A DNA stretch of 64,000 nt. Origin: Salvator merianae. Lineage: Eukaryota; Chordata; Lepidosauria; Squamata; Teiidae. The position numbers were made by a program, and so were the translations under genes. The stretch spans positions 51,334,212 through 51,398,211 of the forward strand of contig QVOM02000112.1 of assembly GCA_003586115.2 (NCBI GenBank). The letters are read 5' to 3'. Under the pieces are notes generated by a model, which did no database searches, was not told where the DNA came from, and saw only the letters and a list, made by a program, of their open reading frames with translations. This document shows, piece after piece, positions 47,496 to 60,299 of this stretch; the first letter of the stretch is position 1, and each line of letters begins with the position of its first letter.

Positions 47496-47981
47496 TTATG
47501 GAAACTCTTTGTCCAGCTCCTTGGGAAGCTGCAGCTGAAATGTAGAAGGCCAACATGCTTTAGAATTTATGATGTTTGCCTTTTTAGGTAGTCTGAATTA
47601 TTTAGGTCTAGCCTTTTGTTGATTATCAAATTGTTTTATTTTAAAAAAAATAGTTTTATTGTTTTTAATAATGGTTTTTATAGCCACTTATACATCCAAA
47701 ATATTAAAGAGAAAGAACTCGCCCATCATGCTACACAGGTTTTACAGACATGCAGGGGGAATGGAATAATTTTGCTGTTACACTTCCATAACGTGCTTTT
47801 TAAGCATTAGAATCTGACAGGAAATACACTTTCCATTCTTTAGTGATCTATGACTCCCATTCATTAAGGGATAGATAAGCCGAATTTAAACAAAAAAAGG
47901 AGAAAGAAGAAAGCATATAAAAATAAACAAAAAGTTTCAAAGTATGCATATTATTTTAGTACAGCCTAAAGTCAGTTCTCA

Positions 47982-48228
47982 TTCTAGAACAGTGATTCCC
48001 TACCTGGGGTACACATGCAGGACAGGGTACAAACCAGAACATTTAGGAGTATGTGAAAAAAAAATGGATAAGATAGAAAAAGGCACTTACAGTTACAACA
48101 TATCCATTTGAAATAACAGCAACTGTATTAATTACAAACATTTTGCTAACACGAAGGGTACAGTTTATGGATAGGGACTGCCAAAGGGGTACTCAAGTGA
48201 AAACAGGTTGGGAACCACGGTTCTAGAG
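47982..48228. mobile_element. hAT-Charlie-like MITE with 8-bp TSD
   Basis: The element is 47990-48220 (231 bp). The left end CAGTGATTCCCTACCTGGGG and right end CAGGTTGGGAACCACGG are TIRs of the familiar CAGNGGTTCCCAACCTGGGG type. The flanks are TTCTAGAA (47982-47989) and TTCTAGAG (48221-48228), a 7/8 match. Non-coding. Confidence 0.9.
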
Positions 48229-48824
48229 AACAAATATATTATGCCAGAAAGCAAAAGCATTGCATATACTATAACTAGGGTCAATCAATAACATATCAGG
48301 CTGCATCTACACTGCTGAATGTTAATGGCGCTGTCTCCGTACGGAATTTGGAGATGGTTTGAGAGTTGACTCTTTCCACACTCCCTGTCTTGGTGTGAAG
48401 CTGTTTAGGGATGCTGGCAGGGTTTTTTTTCCCATGCCACCACTGACTTCTGGGTCAACTACCAGCTGTCATAGAGGAAGTCAGAATGCTCAGCTTCAGC
48501 ATCGCATGAGAAAACTTTAATGGAACTCAACCTGAATTCAAACTGCACCAAAGATATGGACATGCTGGGTGAATCAGGCAAAGGCATTTCAATCCCACAC
48601 TAACTCATGAAAAACAGAATAATTAACAGCAGAATTCAAGTAATTTTGGCAAAGATGAATGAGATTATTTTTAAATATCCTTCTGATATTATGCCAATGC
48701 TTCATTAAGTACTTTAGATACCACTTCATTTTCAACAGAAAATCAAAGCATTTTGCAAATCACAATCTCACAATACAAATCCCCCATGCTAGTTTTGTGA
48801 CCTTTGAAACACTTCTTGACAGTT

Positions 48825-49030
48825 TCCGGAGTGTCACAGATAATTCAATGCCAGCATGTAGTCGCCTGCAGCTGGGACCTTCTCTCTGGTGGTACCTACT
48901 CCCTGGAATGTCTTCTCCTCTGACATTCATGAGAGATGCACAATCATATCTCCTGAGTTACTGCGGAAGACAGTGGATCCAACTACAGCCAAGTTTTTAT
49001 CAGCCTTCAATCAGTCCCTGGAGCTAAGAG
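48825..49030 (+). mobile_element. L2-type LINE 3' ORF fragment
   Basis: CTGGGACCTTCTCTCTGGTGG then CTACTCCCTGGAATGTCTTC is the 'A..LWN.LP' segment of L2-type ORF2, followed by an LR....F..-like stretch. Degenerate. Confidence 0.5.
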
Positions 49031-49122
49031 AACAGAGCAGCTACTTGATATTCCCCTTCTGCATAATCTAACTCCAAAGGCATATTCTGGGAACAGTAGA
49101 TGGAATCTTGTCAAATACATTT

Positions 49123-49671
49123 TTAACCCCCGTGGAGGCTTACAGCATTAGAACGTTGCTCAAATGTATTTTTGGAGGCTGCCCTCAGGATGGAATGGAT
49201 GGGTGTCGTCATGGGGACGATCTGCATTTGTGCATCACCTAAATTGTTTATTGCATACTGTTTACCGTGTATCCGCTGGAAGTTTAAGGCCAAATTTGCA
49301 ATTGCCTGAGTGGAATGGTGTAACAAGACAATCCCAGGCTGGTCAACTGCAAGAGAGGTTGGAGCCACCCATATTTTGAGTGCTGGAACATCCCATTCCT
49401 GTCCTGCAGCACTAGTAATGCAGATGGCCCACCTCTTGTGTTGTCCCTGGTGAGATGTCCTCCCTTCAGAAGTCCCACCCACCCCTAGGTGCAATTGATT
49501 GATGTGCACATGGTTGAGCAATGGAGAGTCTAAATCTAGGAGGGCATGTCCAGACCTCACAAGTGGGACAAGTAACATCCATGCAGCCACAGTCATGTAG
49601 CCCATGGAAGTGATGCTAAAGTATTGCTTCCAAACCATTCCAGATGCCACAAGAATGTTTATGGACAGCAT
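49123..49671 (-). other. Unrecognised 182-codon open frame
   Basis: The longest uninterrupted ATG-start frame in the window. It begins MLSINILVASGMVWKQYFSI and ends near EQRSNAVSLHGG. No signal peptide, no catalytic motif and no low complexity. Splice borders joining it to PDE9A were not seen and one frame this long is near chance expectation for 64 kb on six frames. It could be a decayed transposon gene. I do not recognise it. Confidence 0.25.
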
Positions 49672-49983
49672 TTCACCTGTCCACAGCAGGGGATGGTTTG
49701 GACAACATTGGGGTGCTGCAGTGGATCACACACATGGATAATGCATTTCAGCAATCTGCTTGGACTAAAACAGAGCCACAAAAATGACTTCAGAATTAGG
49801 TGACCAAATTCGAGAAAAAACTAGTTATTGAGCTCTATTAGTAGGGTACTTGCTCTTCCCCTTAGGAAAGTTGTGCAAAGACCTTTTGGCTGGAAGAAAT
49901 AAGAAATGAACAAAGAACCAGACACACTCCTGTCCCAGAAAAAGAGCTGATCTTCATTAGACTCATAAACTGCTATTAATGAT

Positions 49984-50387
49984 GGGTCCATTGGCACTTT
50001 AGTGCTAGTGAACGTTCAGATGCTCACTAGCACAGTGCATCCACATTTTGTGGAGGCCCTAGCGATTGGGAGTGTCTGTAGATGCTCCTGATCACTACTA
50101 GCTGTGAACAATTAAAACGGACTGCTCTTGGTATACAGCATTTGCATCTACTTCTGGATCCAAATGCTGTAGGCCTTGGCGTGGTTGTGGCTGCACACTT
50201 GAAAACTACATCCCCAGTTGCCATGGCAGTGGCCAGACGTTTCCATGTCTGCTGTTATGGCAGGTGGCCAGCATTTGCACTGCGAGTGCTGGAGGCCACA
50301 GTGCAGATGGCCACTACACCGCAGCAACTGTTCCCCCTTAAATGGGATAATTATCCCATTCTAAGGTGGGAAGTGCAAAAAGGCCCC
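49984..50387. mobile_element. Non-autonomous TIR element, copy 2
   Basis: The left GGGTCCATTGGCACTTTAGTG and right GGAAGTGCAAAAAGGCCCC mirror each other. The interior CAGCATTTGCACTGCGAGTG is shared with copy 1 at 16508. Confidence 0.65.
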
Positions 50388-51812
50388 TTGTTAGTGACCC
50401 AAAGAGGAACTTGTGATGCTCAGATAAGCAGGGGCATGCCATTTTGTAAGGGAATATAACTCAACACAAAAGAGTGTTAGTGCACAGCTGCACAGTCATA
50501 GAAAACAGAAGCTAGAAGAGAAAATTGGTAGCTGAAAAAGGTCTGGTTGGTGCTGTCACAGAATATGGAAGCTGTAGGCCAGGAACATCCAGGTGTTGCA
50601 GTTTAGCACCCCTGCCTTAGCACCTATTCTCATGTCATTATAGTGCCAGGTCAAAATAAAAAGCAAACTTTATTATATTTTTGCCGAGTTGTTGATTTTT
50701 ATTTCCTTTTCACTGTGTTTGATGTTTATGCTTTGTCAGAAGCAATTATTTTCTACTGAAGTGAATCCATGTCATAGGTTCATCTGGCTCAGTACTGTAA
50801 TGATTACACAGACAAGAGTCCTGCCTGAAGATGCCAGAAAGAACATGAGGGCTTTTAAAAGCAAAGCAGTGAAGTATGATACTTCATCGTTTTATAGACA
50901 ATCAACAACTATTAGACAGAATGCGATAGATAGGTTCCTGCAAACCCCCAATAAGTCCAAAAGTGTGTTGTCCACATAACTGTTTCATATATAAAATTGA
51001 GGGTTAGGGAGCTGCTGAGCTCTAGCCTGGCAATTCAAATCAGTGGCAGTACCAAAAAAAGGTCAGGGTTTAGGGTATCCACAGAGGCCAGTCTAGATCA
51101 ATGGTGTCAAATGATTTGCATGAACAGAGGCAGAAGTCCTGGCAATAGGGTAAGTTTTGATGGCTGCTTCCCTAACTCCAGACTTTCTGTAAGTTGTAAT
51201 TACTTGAATATCGTGGTTTGGGGTTACACTATGGTTTGTACCACCATGTAAAACAATGGAAATTGTAATTTGCCTGTTGCATTATGGCAGCACTACAGTT
51301 GCAATAAATAAGGTTTATTTGCAGAATGTACAAACTAAGTACACCTGCATTAACACTAGTTCAGGACATTAGAGGACAACCTTGGAAAACCTGGTGGTAC
51401 TATCTGTCATGCTGAAATAGGATTCTTTGTACAGTACATTACTGTATCCTTTACACCTAAAGATGGATTATCTGTACACCTAAAAGGTTTTTGCATTTTA
51501 CAGGAATTGTGTAGTTCTTGGTTAAACATAAATCCAACACAGGGATTTATGGCTGACACATATGGCTGACATTGATTAGCTTGTATGGGCTGCCAAAGAC
51601 TTTGGGTACTTATAATCCTTTTGCTTCCTTAGCAAGGTCAGGTAGACAACCAGTAGGAAGTGAAACATCATTCCATAAAGCTGGTGATACTTAACGATGT
51701 CTATCTTTTTTCATAAGAATCAGGACATTCTGTGTATGGAGGCAGAAATAAATTTAGATAAGGGCAACAAGCCAAGCTGAATCATAAGATAGAGGCCACA
51801 GCCATGCAGAGT

Positions 51813-51830
51813 AAAAAAAAAAAAAAAAAA
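51813..51830. repeat. Poly-A run
   Basis: Eighteen A residues; no clear retroposon body precedes it. Confidence 0.9.
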
Positions 51831-51899
51831 GGCTCAAAAGTAGCTTAGCAGCAGTAGCTGCCACATACTAGAGTTCCCAACCCACCTCTAATCCAAATT

Positions 51900-52400
51900 G
51901 AAATCCAGAAAATGCACCTCCAAAGAGTTGGTACAGATCAGTGGTTTTGAGTGGCCATTTCTCGAACAGGTTGCATTCCCCCTGAAGATTCTGGACAGTC
52001 TGGAATACTTACTGATTTCTCCTTGTCAGTGCAGATGGCTGCAATGGTATAAAGTATCTATGCTCAGCCTTGGCTGCTTCACTGGCTACAGCAAACAGAA
52101 GACAAGGAGAGGTTGCTGTGTGTCATGGCCCAGAAGTTGCCCTGAATATGGCCACCAATGCTGAATACAGCTGTGCAAATATTGATGAGCAAAGGGCCAT
52201 GAAATTGCATAACACCTGCTTGAAACAGCTGAACTGGTTGCCTGTTTCCTAGCAGACTCAGTTCAAGGCATCTGCTTTGTTATATGAAGCATTAGATGAA
52301 ACTAGTTCTAAAACACCACCTCTAAAGGATTACTTCTTTCTGCCTTGTCCAACTCATGCCTTGATATTCACTGAGGACACTACCGTTGCTACACCACACT
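51900..52400 (+). mobile_element. L2-type LINE ORF2 fragment
   Basis: Plus-strand text reads LKQLNWLPVS*QTQFKA then ALLYEALDE, the L2 'L..LHWLPV..R..FK' block, preceded by heavily decayed sequence. Multiple stops. Confidence 0.6.
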
Positions 52401-55126
52401 GAAGGTAAATATAAATGTAACAGTAAGCATGGAAAGGGTCATGCTGGATGGATAAGCCATCTTGAAGATGTACGCCAGTCCCATACAGAGTTGAATGACA
52501 GGAGCAACATTTTTTCCTCTCAAGCTTCCCCATCTCAGCTAGTGCTATGGTGAGAGAGATCTTGTCCTCCACACTGACTATGGGGCAGGGACAACACTGA
52601 GGCTCTCCCCAACAGCTGCCCCACTCACCCTAGTGGGAAACAAAGGTCAAGCTTTATGGGCAGCTTCAGAGCCAGCAATGAAGAAAGAGAAGATTTCCCC
52701 CTTCTTTGATGCCACTTCTCCTCACCTTGGCTGGACAGGAATCATCACCCTTACCCCTGATTTCTGGTGAGTGGTGACAGAGAGGGCAACTCTTGTTAAG
52801 CAGCAGAAGAAGCAGCTGCTGTATAACAGCAGTCAAGAGGCTACAAAAAGGCACCACTGACATGCAGAGTAGACCTGCTGGGCTAAATGTTTATAGGGAA
52901 AGATCAATAAGCAAAGGATTCAAGGTGGTTAACTCTTATCATTTCTAAAAGGTGAGACACAGATCTGACTGAGATGGCTAAGCTTTCATTCATGAACAGC
53001 AGTATAGTATCAGAAGCAAGTACTAGCTTGTGGGCCAAGTCTAACGGGCTTCACTATTTTAGCTAACTGAGGCTGCCTCCTGATGCAAGATATATCCTGG
53101 GATCCTCTAGGCACTGTATTGGGAGTGCAAGACAATATCCCAGGCATTCCCAGTATAGCACTAATTGCAAAGAGCATGATGCAATGCTATTATAAGAAAT
53201 CCAGCAATGACCCTGAGTTTTCCATTAACAGTTCTGCTTACCTTCATGGCTGGTAAGCAGCCTTTGTGTTTGGCCTGACTGTGCTTGGTTTTCTTCCAGT
53301 TGCCCTGACAGGGCCGATTGTGAAAGCTGCCCACCAGACATAAAGGTAAGCAGAAAGTATGGGGGCTATGGCAAGAGGCAACGTGGGATCTTATTTAGAT
53401 CCCACATTGGCTCTTGCTGCCTAGAGGCAGTCTGGATGGAATATTTTAAAAGCCAGCCTTCCCAGGTAATAGTCCTCATGAAACACAGCTCAGCAGTGGA
53501 ATTCATTGAGATGTTAGAATAATGTTGAGATTCTATGTATGACAGAGCCCATTGAATGTTCACCTTCTACCAGACCCTCACTCATTCATTTAAACATTTA
53601 TTGTGCTCAAAGATCCATAGACTGAAGGAAACATAAATAGCTGAAGTAGGTAAAATCATCCAGGAGTTACCATCCAATAAAAATGGATATAAACGCAAAT
53701 CCAGACCCCAACCCAAGTTTTAGGGTGTGTTCAGACTAGCTATTTCAGTCACCTTCTGGGCAAATTTGACCCTGGCAGGCCAAACTGGAAATTAAAAACA
53801 ATCACCTAACCCTGACTCCAAGCCTATAATTATGTGCCCCTTCAACAGCCAGGAGAAAACAACTCTTGAGTCACCTTATTCTGAGCAGGGAGCGCCTCTA
53901 CCAATCACAGCCTTAAATTGCCTGTTACAGTAGAGCGATCAATAAGGCCCACAGGAATCCATTGGACAATCGGACAGGCAAGGAGGGGCACCAGCAAGCT
54001 CTTGCCAGCACCAGGAAGAGTTTCCTTTTGATCTCAATTAAACAGATCGAAGGAAGCTGAAACTGCAACTAAAAAAATCCTACCTTCTTTAAAAATGCAC
54101 TTCAAAAGTGCACTAGACTTCTTACAGTAATGCAGAATGGGGAGAGAGAGACGAGTTTCATTCTTAGAACAATTTTGTTTGCAAACAAAAACACCTTGGG
54201 AGTTAAGGAGTTAAGCAGAAGGAAACTCTTTCAGCAAAGAGGCACCTATTTTGTATCCAGTGGCCAATCAGTGAGCAGCACCCCTTGCAGTCATGGTAGG
54301 TTGCCTGTTGAAGCGAATAGGCTGCACTTTGGGTAAGTTTTTAGCCAAATATACGAATGCATGTGTTTGGAAGGCTTTTTTCCTGTGCCCCTAGGAATTA
54401 TTCACTCACTTTATTCAGGCGGTTTTAAAAATCTCTAGTATGATGATATCTTTAGTCCAATTCAAATTAAATTTAAATTGCTTTATAGTGTTTTTATTTG
54501 ACTTGCTACCCAACCTGTGAAAGGTGAGCTTTAAATCTTATAAATTAAATGAATGAACAAAAGAATAAAAAACTTTTTCAAAAATCTAACCATACCCTTA
54601 AAACCATCTGCCCTGCCTTCAGCAGTGTCTCCACGTCAAGCATGAGAGGGCCTGAGGGCAAGTGCCTCGTCACTATGTTGACAGGCACCTCTGTGTCTCC
54701 ATTTTGCAGCATGAAGGTGGCCAATGAAGGTCAAGGTGCTCTTCTGGAGCCCTTCACATGAGAGTATCTCAGATGGCCTTCACGCCCTTCACTGGGGTGA
54801 TGTGGTTCTCGCAGGGCATCTTTGCCACTGCAAGTGGAGATGCAATGGCTAGGCCCCTTCAAAGAGGCATAAGCAGAGATGTGGCCACTATCTATCCCCC
54901 AGCATGTCTAACCTGAAGCAGGAAGCCCTACCCTTGCTGCATAAAAGGGCTGCCTTACTCATCATCAGTTTTCCCTGCACAGTAGAGGAGGAGGAGCAGC
55001 AGCAGAAGCAGCAGCTATAGTCTGCTATTACGCAAAAGTATGCCAACGTTTAACTGTGTAGCACTTAGTAGCACCTTAGAGACTAACAAAGAAAAAAAGT
55101 TGGTAGCATGAATTTTTATAGACTAC

Positions 55127-55271
55127 GGCTGTATACAGATTATTATAAGCAATTACTTATTCCATTATATTTGGATATGCCAGAGTAAAGCATGGATATT
55201 CTGGAATATCCATGCTTTATTTCAGAATATCCAGATATAGTGGAATAAGAAAGTGATGTCTGGAGGCAGCC
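55127..55271. mobile_element. Palindromic MITE, copy 1
   Basis: The centre GCATGGATATT-CTGG-AATATCCATGC is a perfect 11-bp hairpin, and the inverted repeat extends outward with few mismatches (CTTATTCCATTATATTTGGA against CCAGATATAGTGGAATAAG) over about 46 bp per arm. Outer ends GGCTGTATACAG and CTGGAGGCAGCC. Related to 62431-62569. Confidence 0.8.
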
Positions 55272-56931
55272 TAAGCCTTCTTCATCAGATGCATCACTGA
55301 TGTTACCCTCATGTTAAGCATTACAGCACAGTTGTTTTTTCTGGAAAGATCTAAGTAGCAAAAACACTCAAGCAAATGGCTGCAGTTGACAGTTTCACAG
55401 ATTTAGTACCTGAGACAATCCAAACTACTTTATGCTGTTTATTCCCTAATCACTGAGTCCAGCTAGAAAAACACTCTCCGCTATTTTTGTCCCACAAGGC
55501 AATATAAAACAAAGATCGTGGCTGCTCAAGTTCTCTCATGGTGGTTTGCAATGCTGAAAGTTTGATATTGTGCCTGTTGGCTGAATCCTATCCACTGTTT
55601 TTCTTACACTGTTTAAAGAAGTTTCATTCCTTTGGTTTGAAGTGCTTTCACTTATGTTTCAGTTGCTTAGGCATTGTTCACCATTACCCCACAATTCTTT
55701 GGAAAAAACTCCTTTGAATCTGTCTTTCTTTCCAGAAGTTTGGGAACATAGGAAATTGTACTAGAGAGCCTTTGCCAAACTAGTCTGTGGTGTGATTTGT
55801 GCAAAGTGTGCATCATGTCTGTTGTTTCTGGTGAAATGTGCTGTTCGCACAGATATCGCACAAATTCCTTGCAAATAAAACACAGCTGGCAAATTTTTTA
55901 TGCCAAAAGAAAAAAACCAACAATCCCTAGAAAAAATAGATTCAATAACATCAAAAAGAAACCAAAAAGATCTATAAACGCTTACCAAAAAAAGCCCATA
56001 CACTGAATATGTATCAGTACTTTTTATATATAAGTGTCCTACACTGGTAAAATTTTTAAAAATCATTTACATGCATACAGTATCACTCCACAATTAAGAA
56101 TGAAAAAAACCATGTACAAAAGCTTTAAATACATTTACACAGTGTTTATCAAAAATACTGTGTTCTACTTACACCTGTGATTTCAAATGCATCTGTTCTC
56201 CTTTATTATAGCCTTTTCAGTGTATAGACTATTTTTTTGTAAGATGCTATATCCTTTTATGGATAGACTTTTTGGTTTCTTTTCCAAAATTTTAATGCCA
56301 CCTTGTTTTTCTATTCTCACCACATTTGCAATCTTAAGTGCTATCCTATTCTTGTTTACCAAATTCTTCTTATTCCAGGCCTGCATGTAGAATTTCATCC
56401 TTTAAACCTAATTGTTGAACATCACCTACCATCTGAAATCCTTTATAAACAATCAAAATTTCATTTTCTTCCTCACCTTGCTTTGCTTCTACCACTGTCA
56501 ACTTTCTGAACATAAGTACACTGAAGAAATACATCCAAGATTCATGGTGCACTATGCACACTGATGGCTATACTGCACATATTATAGGTTTAATGGAAAC
56601 AGCCAAATTTCCTCAACTAGATCTCAAAAACCCTCACATCTTATTAAAGCATAGGCTTTTAATGGCATACGGTATTATAATGTCCACTGGAATCCATAAT
56701 GCTTCCAATAGCCACATCTAGTTCATCTAAACTAACCTTTACTAGACAAGTGTTTTAAGGAGGAAAATTCAATCCTACCAAACTCTATGTGACATTTTGT
56801 TCTGAGATGTTTCTTCTTTCTGTTTATTTTGTCAGAATGGTTTATCCAAACAAGATGTTAAAAAAAAATAAGCTGGATTTAGGATTTCTGTTAGAGTAAG
56901 CATGTGGGAACTTCCTATGAACAGTGCATTA

Positions 56932-57736
56932 CACTGTGTGCACAATTATTAGGCAAGTGAGTATTTTGACCATATCATCATTTTTATGCATATTTTCCAA
57001 CTCCAAGCTGTATAAACTTGAATCCTTATTGGATTGAAGCATATCCGGTGATGTGTATTTGTGTAAGCAAGAAGAATGTGACCTAAGGAGATCAAGACCC
57101 TATAACAAGGTGTGCATAATTATTAGACAGCTTGTTTTCCTCAGACAAAATGGGCCAAAAAAGAGATTTAACTTACTCTGAAAAGTCAAAAATTGTTAAA
57201 AGTCTTTCAGAGGGATGCAGAACTCTTGAAATTGTTAAGATATTGGGGTGTGATCACAGAACCATCAAACGTTTTGTTGCAAATAGTCAACAGGATCATA
57301 AGAAACGTGTTGAGAAAAAAGAGGCAAATTAACTGCCAAAGATTTGAGAAGAATCAAAGGTGAAGCGACTAGGAACCCATTATCCTCCAGTGCTGTCATA
57401 TTCCAGAACTGCAACCTCCCTGGAATGCCCAGAAGTACAAGGTGTTCAGTGCTCAGAGACATGGACAAGGTAAGGAAGCCTGAAACCCGACCACCACTGA
57501 ACAAGACACTTACATTGAAACGTCAAGAATGGGCCAAGAAATATCTGAAGACAGATTTTTCAAAGGTTTTATGGACTGATGAGATGGGCCCGTGGCTGGA
57601 TCAGTAAAGGGCACAGAGCTCCACTTCGACTCAGACGCCTGCAAAGTGGAGGTGGGATACTGCTATGGGCTAGTATTATTAAAGATGAGCTAGTTGAACC
57701 TTTTAGTGTTGTAGATGGACTCAAAATCAACTCCCA
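56932..57736 (+). mobile_element. Tc1-like DNA transposon, truncated, transposase broken
   Basis: The left end CACTGTGTGCACAATTATTAGG follows a TA. The same motif recurs inside as TGTGCATAATTATTAGACAG (57111), giving an IR/DR-like arrangement. The transposase starts at 57150: MGQKRDLTYSEKSKIVKSLS with a helix-turn-helix (to 57332, stop). A frameshift follows, then RRIKGEATRNPLSSSAVI to SKVLWTDEM (first catalytic Asp); an apparent small deletion shifts the frame again near 57580 and WARGWIS then GILLWASIIKDELVEPFSVV closes. Homology ends at about 57736, so the second and third catalytic Asp and the right TIR are missing. Dead copy. Confidence 0.9.
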
Positions 57737-58314
57737 TCTTGTCCATGGCCGCTGTACCTTTTCACACAGCCCAGGTTGAGCTACTTCTTACAGTCCAGCC
57801 GCACTATTCTCCAGTAGGTCAAATGACCTGCTTTCTCAGCCTGTTAGGCTTTCTCAAATAGAGGACCATAGTCCTCCAGCAGGCCAAACATGGCTCAAAC
57901 ATGGTTGGTCAAGCTTGCCCACATGTTCACACAATAACCTGTTTTTTTTTGGGGGGGGAGGGAATCCTGCATTTCAGAAAGCTTATAAGCCAGGAGATCA
58001 TGCCAATTGGCTTGGTGAAGAACTGTGTGGTTTGCTGCCAGCAGCCCAGCCTGGACCACCAGGAAGATGGGGTGAGAAAAGGTAAAGCTGTGGATATGAT
58101 GGGAGGAGGCTGCAGACATCCAACGTATGCCAGAATGTGATCAGTGAAACAAAGGGGGAGGCTGTGAGGTCAACTAGGAAGGCCAGAATGGGGCAGAAAT
58201 TGAACCATCCCACAATTCAAGTCAATCCCCAGACATTCATTTCAGTATTGATCCCCCCCATTCTAGTTCAGGCCTGAACCAGTTCTAAATCAAACAGGTT
58301 TCCACACCTCTGTT

Positions 58315-58880
58315 AAAGTGTCTTCAATAAACAGAATAGTAGATGACACCCAGCTTTATCTCTTCTTTTCATCAGACCCAAGGAATGCAGTGGACGTCCT
58401 AAATCAGTCCTTTGGTACTCCAATATGTTCCCTGAGGGTGAACAAACAAACTCAGCCCAAAGAAGACAGATGCACTGCTGGCTGGTAGTTCATCTATTCA
58501 GATGAGTAATATTCAACCTGTTGTGGATAGTGCTGTATTTGCTCTGAAGAACTGGATTCACAGCTTGGGATTAATGAATCCAGCCTTGTCACTGAAGGCA
58601 TTTTAATGAAACGTGACTGATATTACAACTGCAATAGCGTGACCATACTTACACAAGCTCTGAAAACCTCTTGCATGTGGATTTGCCTTTAAAAACACTT
58701 TAGAAACACCAACCACAAGTCTGCTAACAGGGACTGGGTGTTTTGAATACATCAGGCCAGTGCTTCATTGACTGTACCAGCTCCCAATCTGTTTCTGGGC
58801 CCAATTTAAAGTGTTGGGTCTAACTTTCAAAACCCTAAAGAGTTTGGCACCAGGTTACCTGGAGGAGCATCGTGTCCCAT
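58315..58880 (+). mobile_element. L2-type LINE RT region, 5' part of a split copy
   Basis: Plus-strand frame near 58350 reads DDTQLYLFFSSDPRNAVDVL (RT motif C), later DSAVFALKNWIHSLG and FKTLKSLAPGYLEE-like text up to 58880, where a TIR element interrupts it. Continues at 59255. Decayed, no intact ORF. Confidence 0.75.
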
Positions 58881-59254
58881 GGGCCTTTTTCACACTTTCC
58901 ACCATAGAACAGACCTCACAGTGCAGTGGCCATCTGCACTGCAAGGCCTTGGAATAGACCACCAGCAGGATACTAGGATTCGTAGTGCGAATGTTGGCGT
59001 TCTGCACCATGACAGCAGCTGGGAAACTTCCAGCCGCTGCCATGGTGACTGGCGATGCAAGCGAGTGCAAACACAGTGTACACAGTCCAGCTGCTCCCAG
59101 TATAGCTACAGAGCACAGTTTTGTGCTCCACAGAGGGTAGAGATTGGTAACAGCTGTAGTCTGATCCTGATCGTCAGGGCCTCCATGAAATGTAGAAGCA
59201 TTTCACTAGAAAGTGTCCCTGATGGATCACTAGTGTAAAGTGCGAACAGGCCCC
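58881..59254. mobile_element. Non-autonomous TIR element, copy 3, nested in an L2
   Basis: The left GGGCCTTTTTCACACTTTCC is mirrored by GTAAAGTGCGAACAGGCCCC at the right. L2 sequence stands on both sides. Same family as 16508-16733 and 49984-50387, in the opposite internal orientation. A clear TSD was not found. Confidence 0.75.
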
Positions 59255-59590
59255 AAGTATCTCAACCTGTTCTGCAACAGAAGGTCCACTCTGTGTGTTC
59301 ACACCAATGAAGTAAAGCAAGTGAAGAGAAATGGCCTTCTTTGTGGTGACACTCAGATGCTGGAACAGCCTCCACAGAGGTGTCCACTTTGTGCTATTAT
59401 TACATTCCTTAAAGTACTAGGCGGAGAGCTTTTTTATTCCCCCGGCTGTTTGAGATCTGTGAGCTGCACTGGTTTTTAATCTGGCTTTATTCTATTTTTA
59501 ATTCTATTGTTTTTATAAATTGTTATGTACTTTTATTTATTCCTGGCTATGAGCTGTCCAGAGTGGCTTGAGAAACATCGTAAATAAATA
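59255..59590 (+). mobile_element. L2-type LINE 3' end, continuation after the nested insert
   Basis: CTGGAACAGCCTCCACAGAGG and ATTCCTTAAAGTACTAGGCGG are the end of ORF2. The 3' UTR ends GTCCAGAGTGGCTTGAGAAA then ATCGTAAATAAATAAA. Confidence 0.7.
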
Positions 59591-60299
59591 AAACAGATCA
59601 ATGCAGGGAGACACTGTAGGTTAATCTTATACATAAGAAGAGATGTTCCTGCAAGCACTTGGGAATAAATTGCGATATCTGCAAGCAAAGCAGTCAATGT
59701 TTGACAAAGCCAGGACAGACAGATTAAATAAAACAAGGGATGTGTGTGCTGATTTAGAGTGAGGTTGGCTAAAATCTATCCCTATTTGTGGTCAACCAAT
59801 GCCATGGGAAATTCACAAGCAGGGAGAGTGAACAGACATCCACTTCCTGCTCGGTTTAGAGAATGTTTAAATTTTCGTTTGAACTTACTTTTACATATCA
59901 AGTATCAAATTACACTGTTGCAAAGTTAGGCCAAAGGGAACAGCCCAATTCAGTTTTTTTTTCAAAAACAGGAATTGGATTGCAACAAATTTGAATCAAC
60001 TGAAAGAACTGAAATAAGTATATCAGTAAGTTTCACCTTAAATGAATGGCTCAGCAACCTCATGGCTTGTCATTGAGTTTAACAATTCTGTGTTCCTCTG
60101 TGTATAAGAAACGAAAAACTGAACATCCCATCTAACTCCATGTAAATCGCATTAAGCTACTAGGCAGGGTTTTATAATGCAGATATAAAATTAAAGTAGC
60201 ATTTTCTTGTTAGCTCGGTTTTCATGCAAGCAACAATATTAAGGAAATATTAATAAGAATATACTATATTGTTGAATATTCATATATCTAACAGATTAA

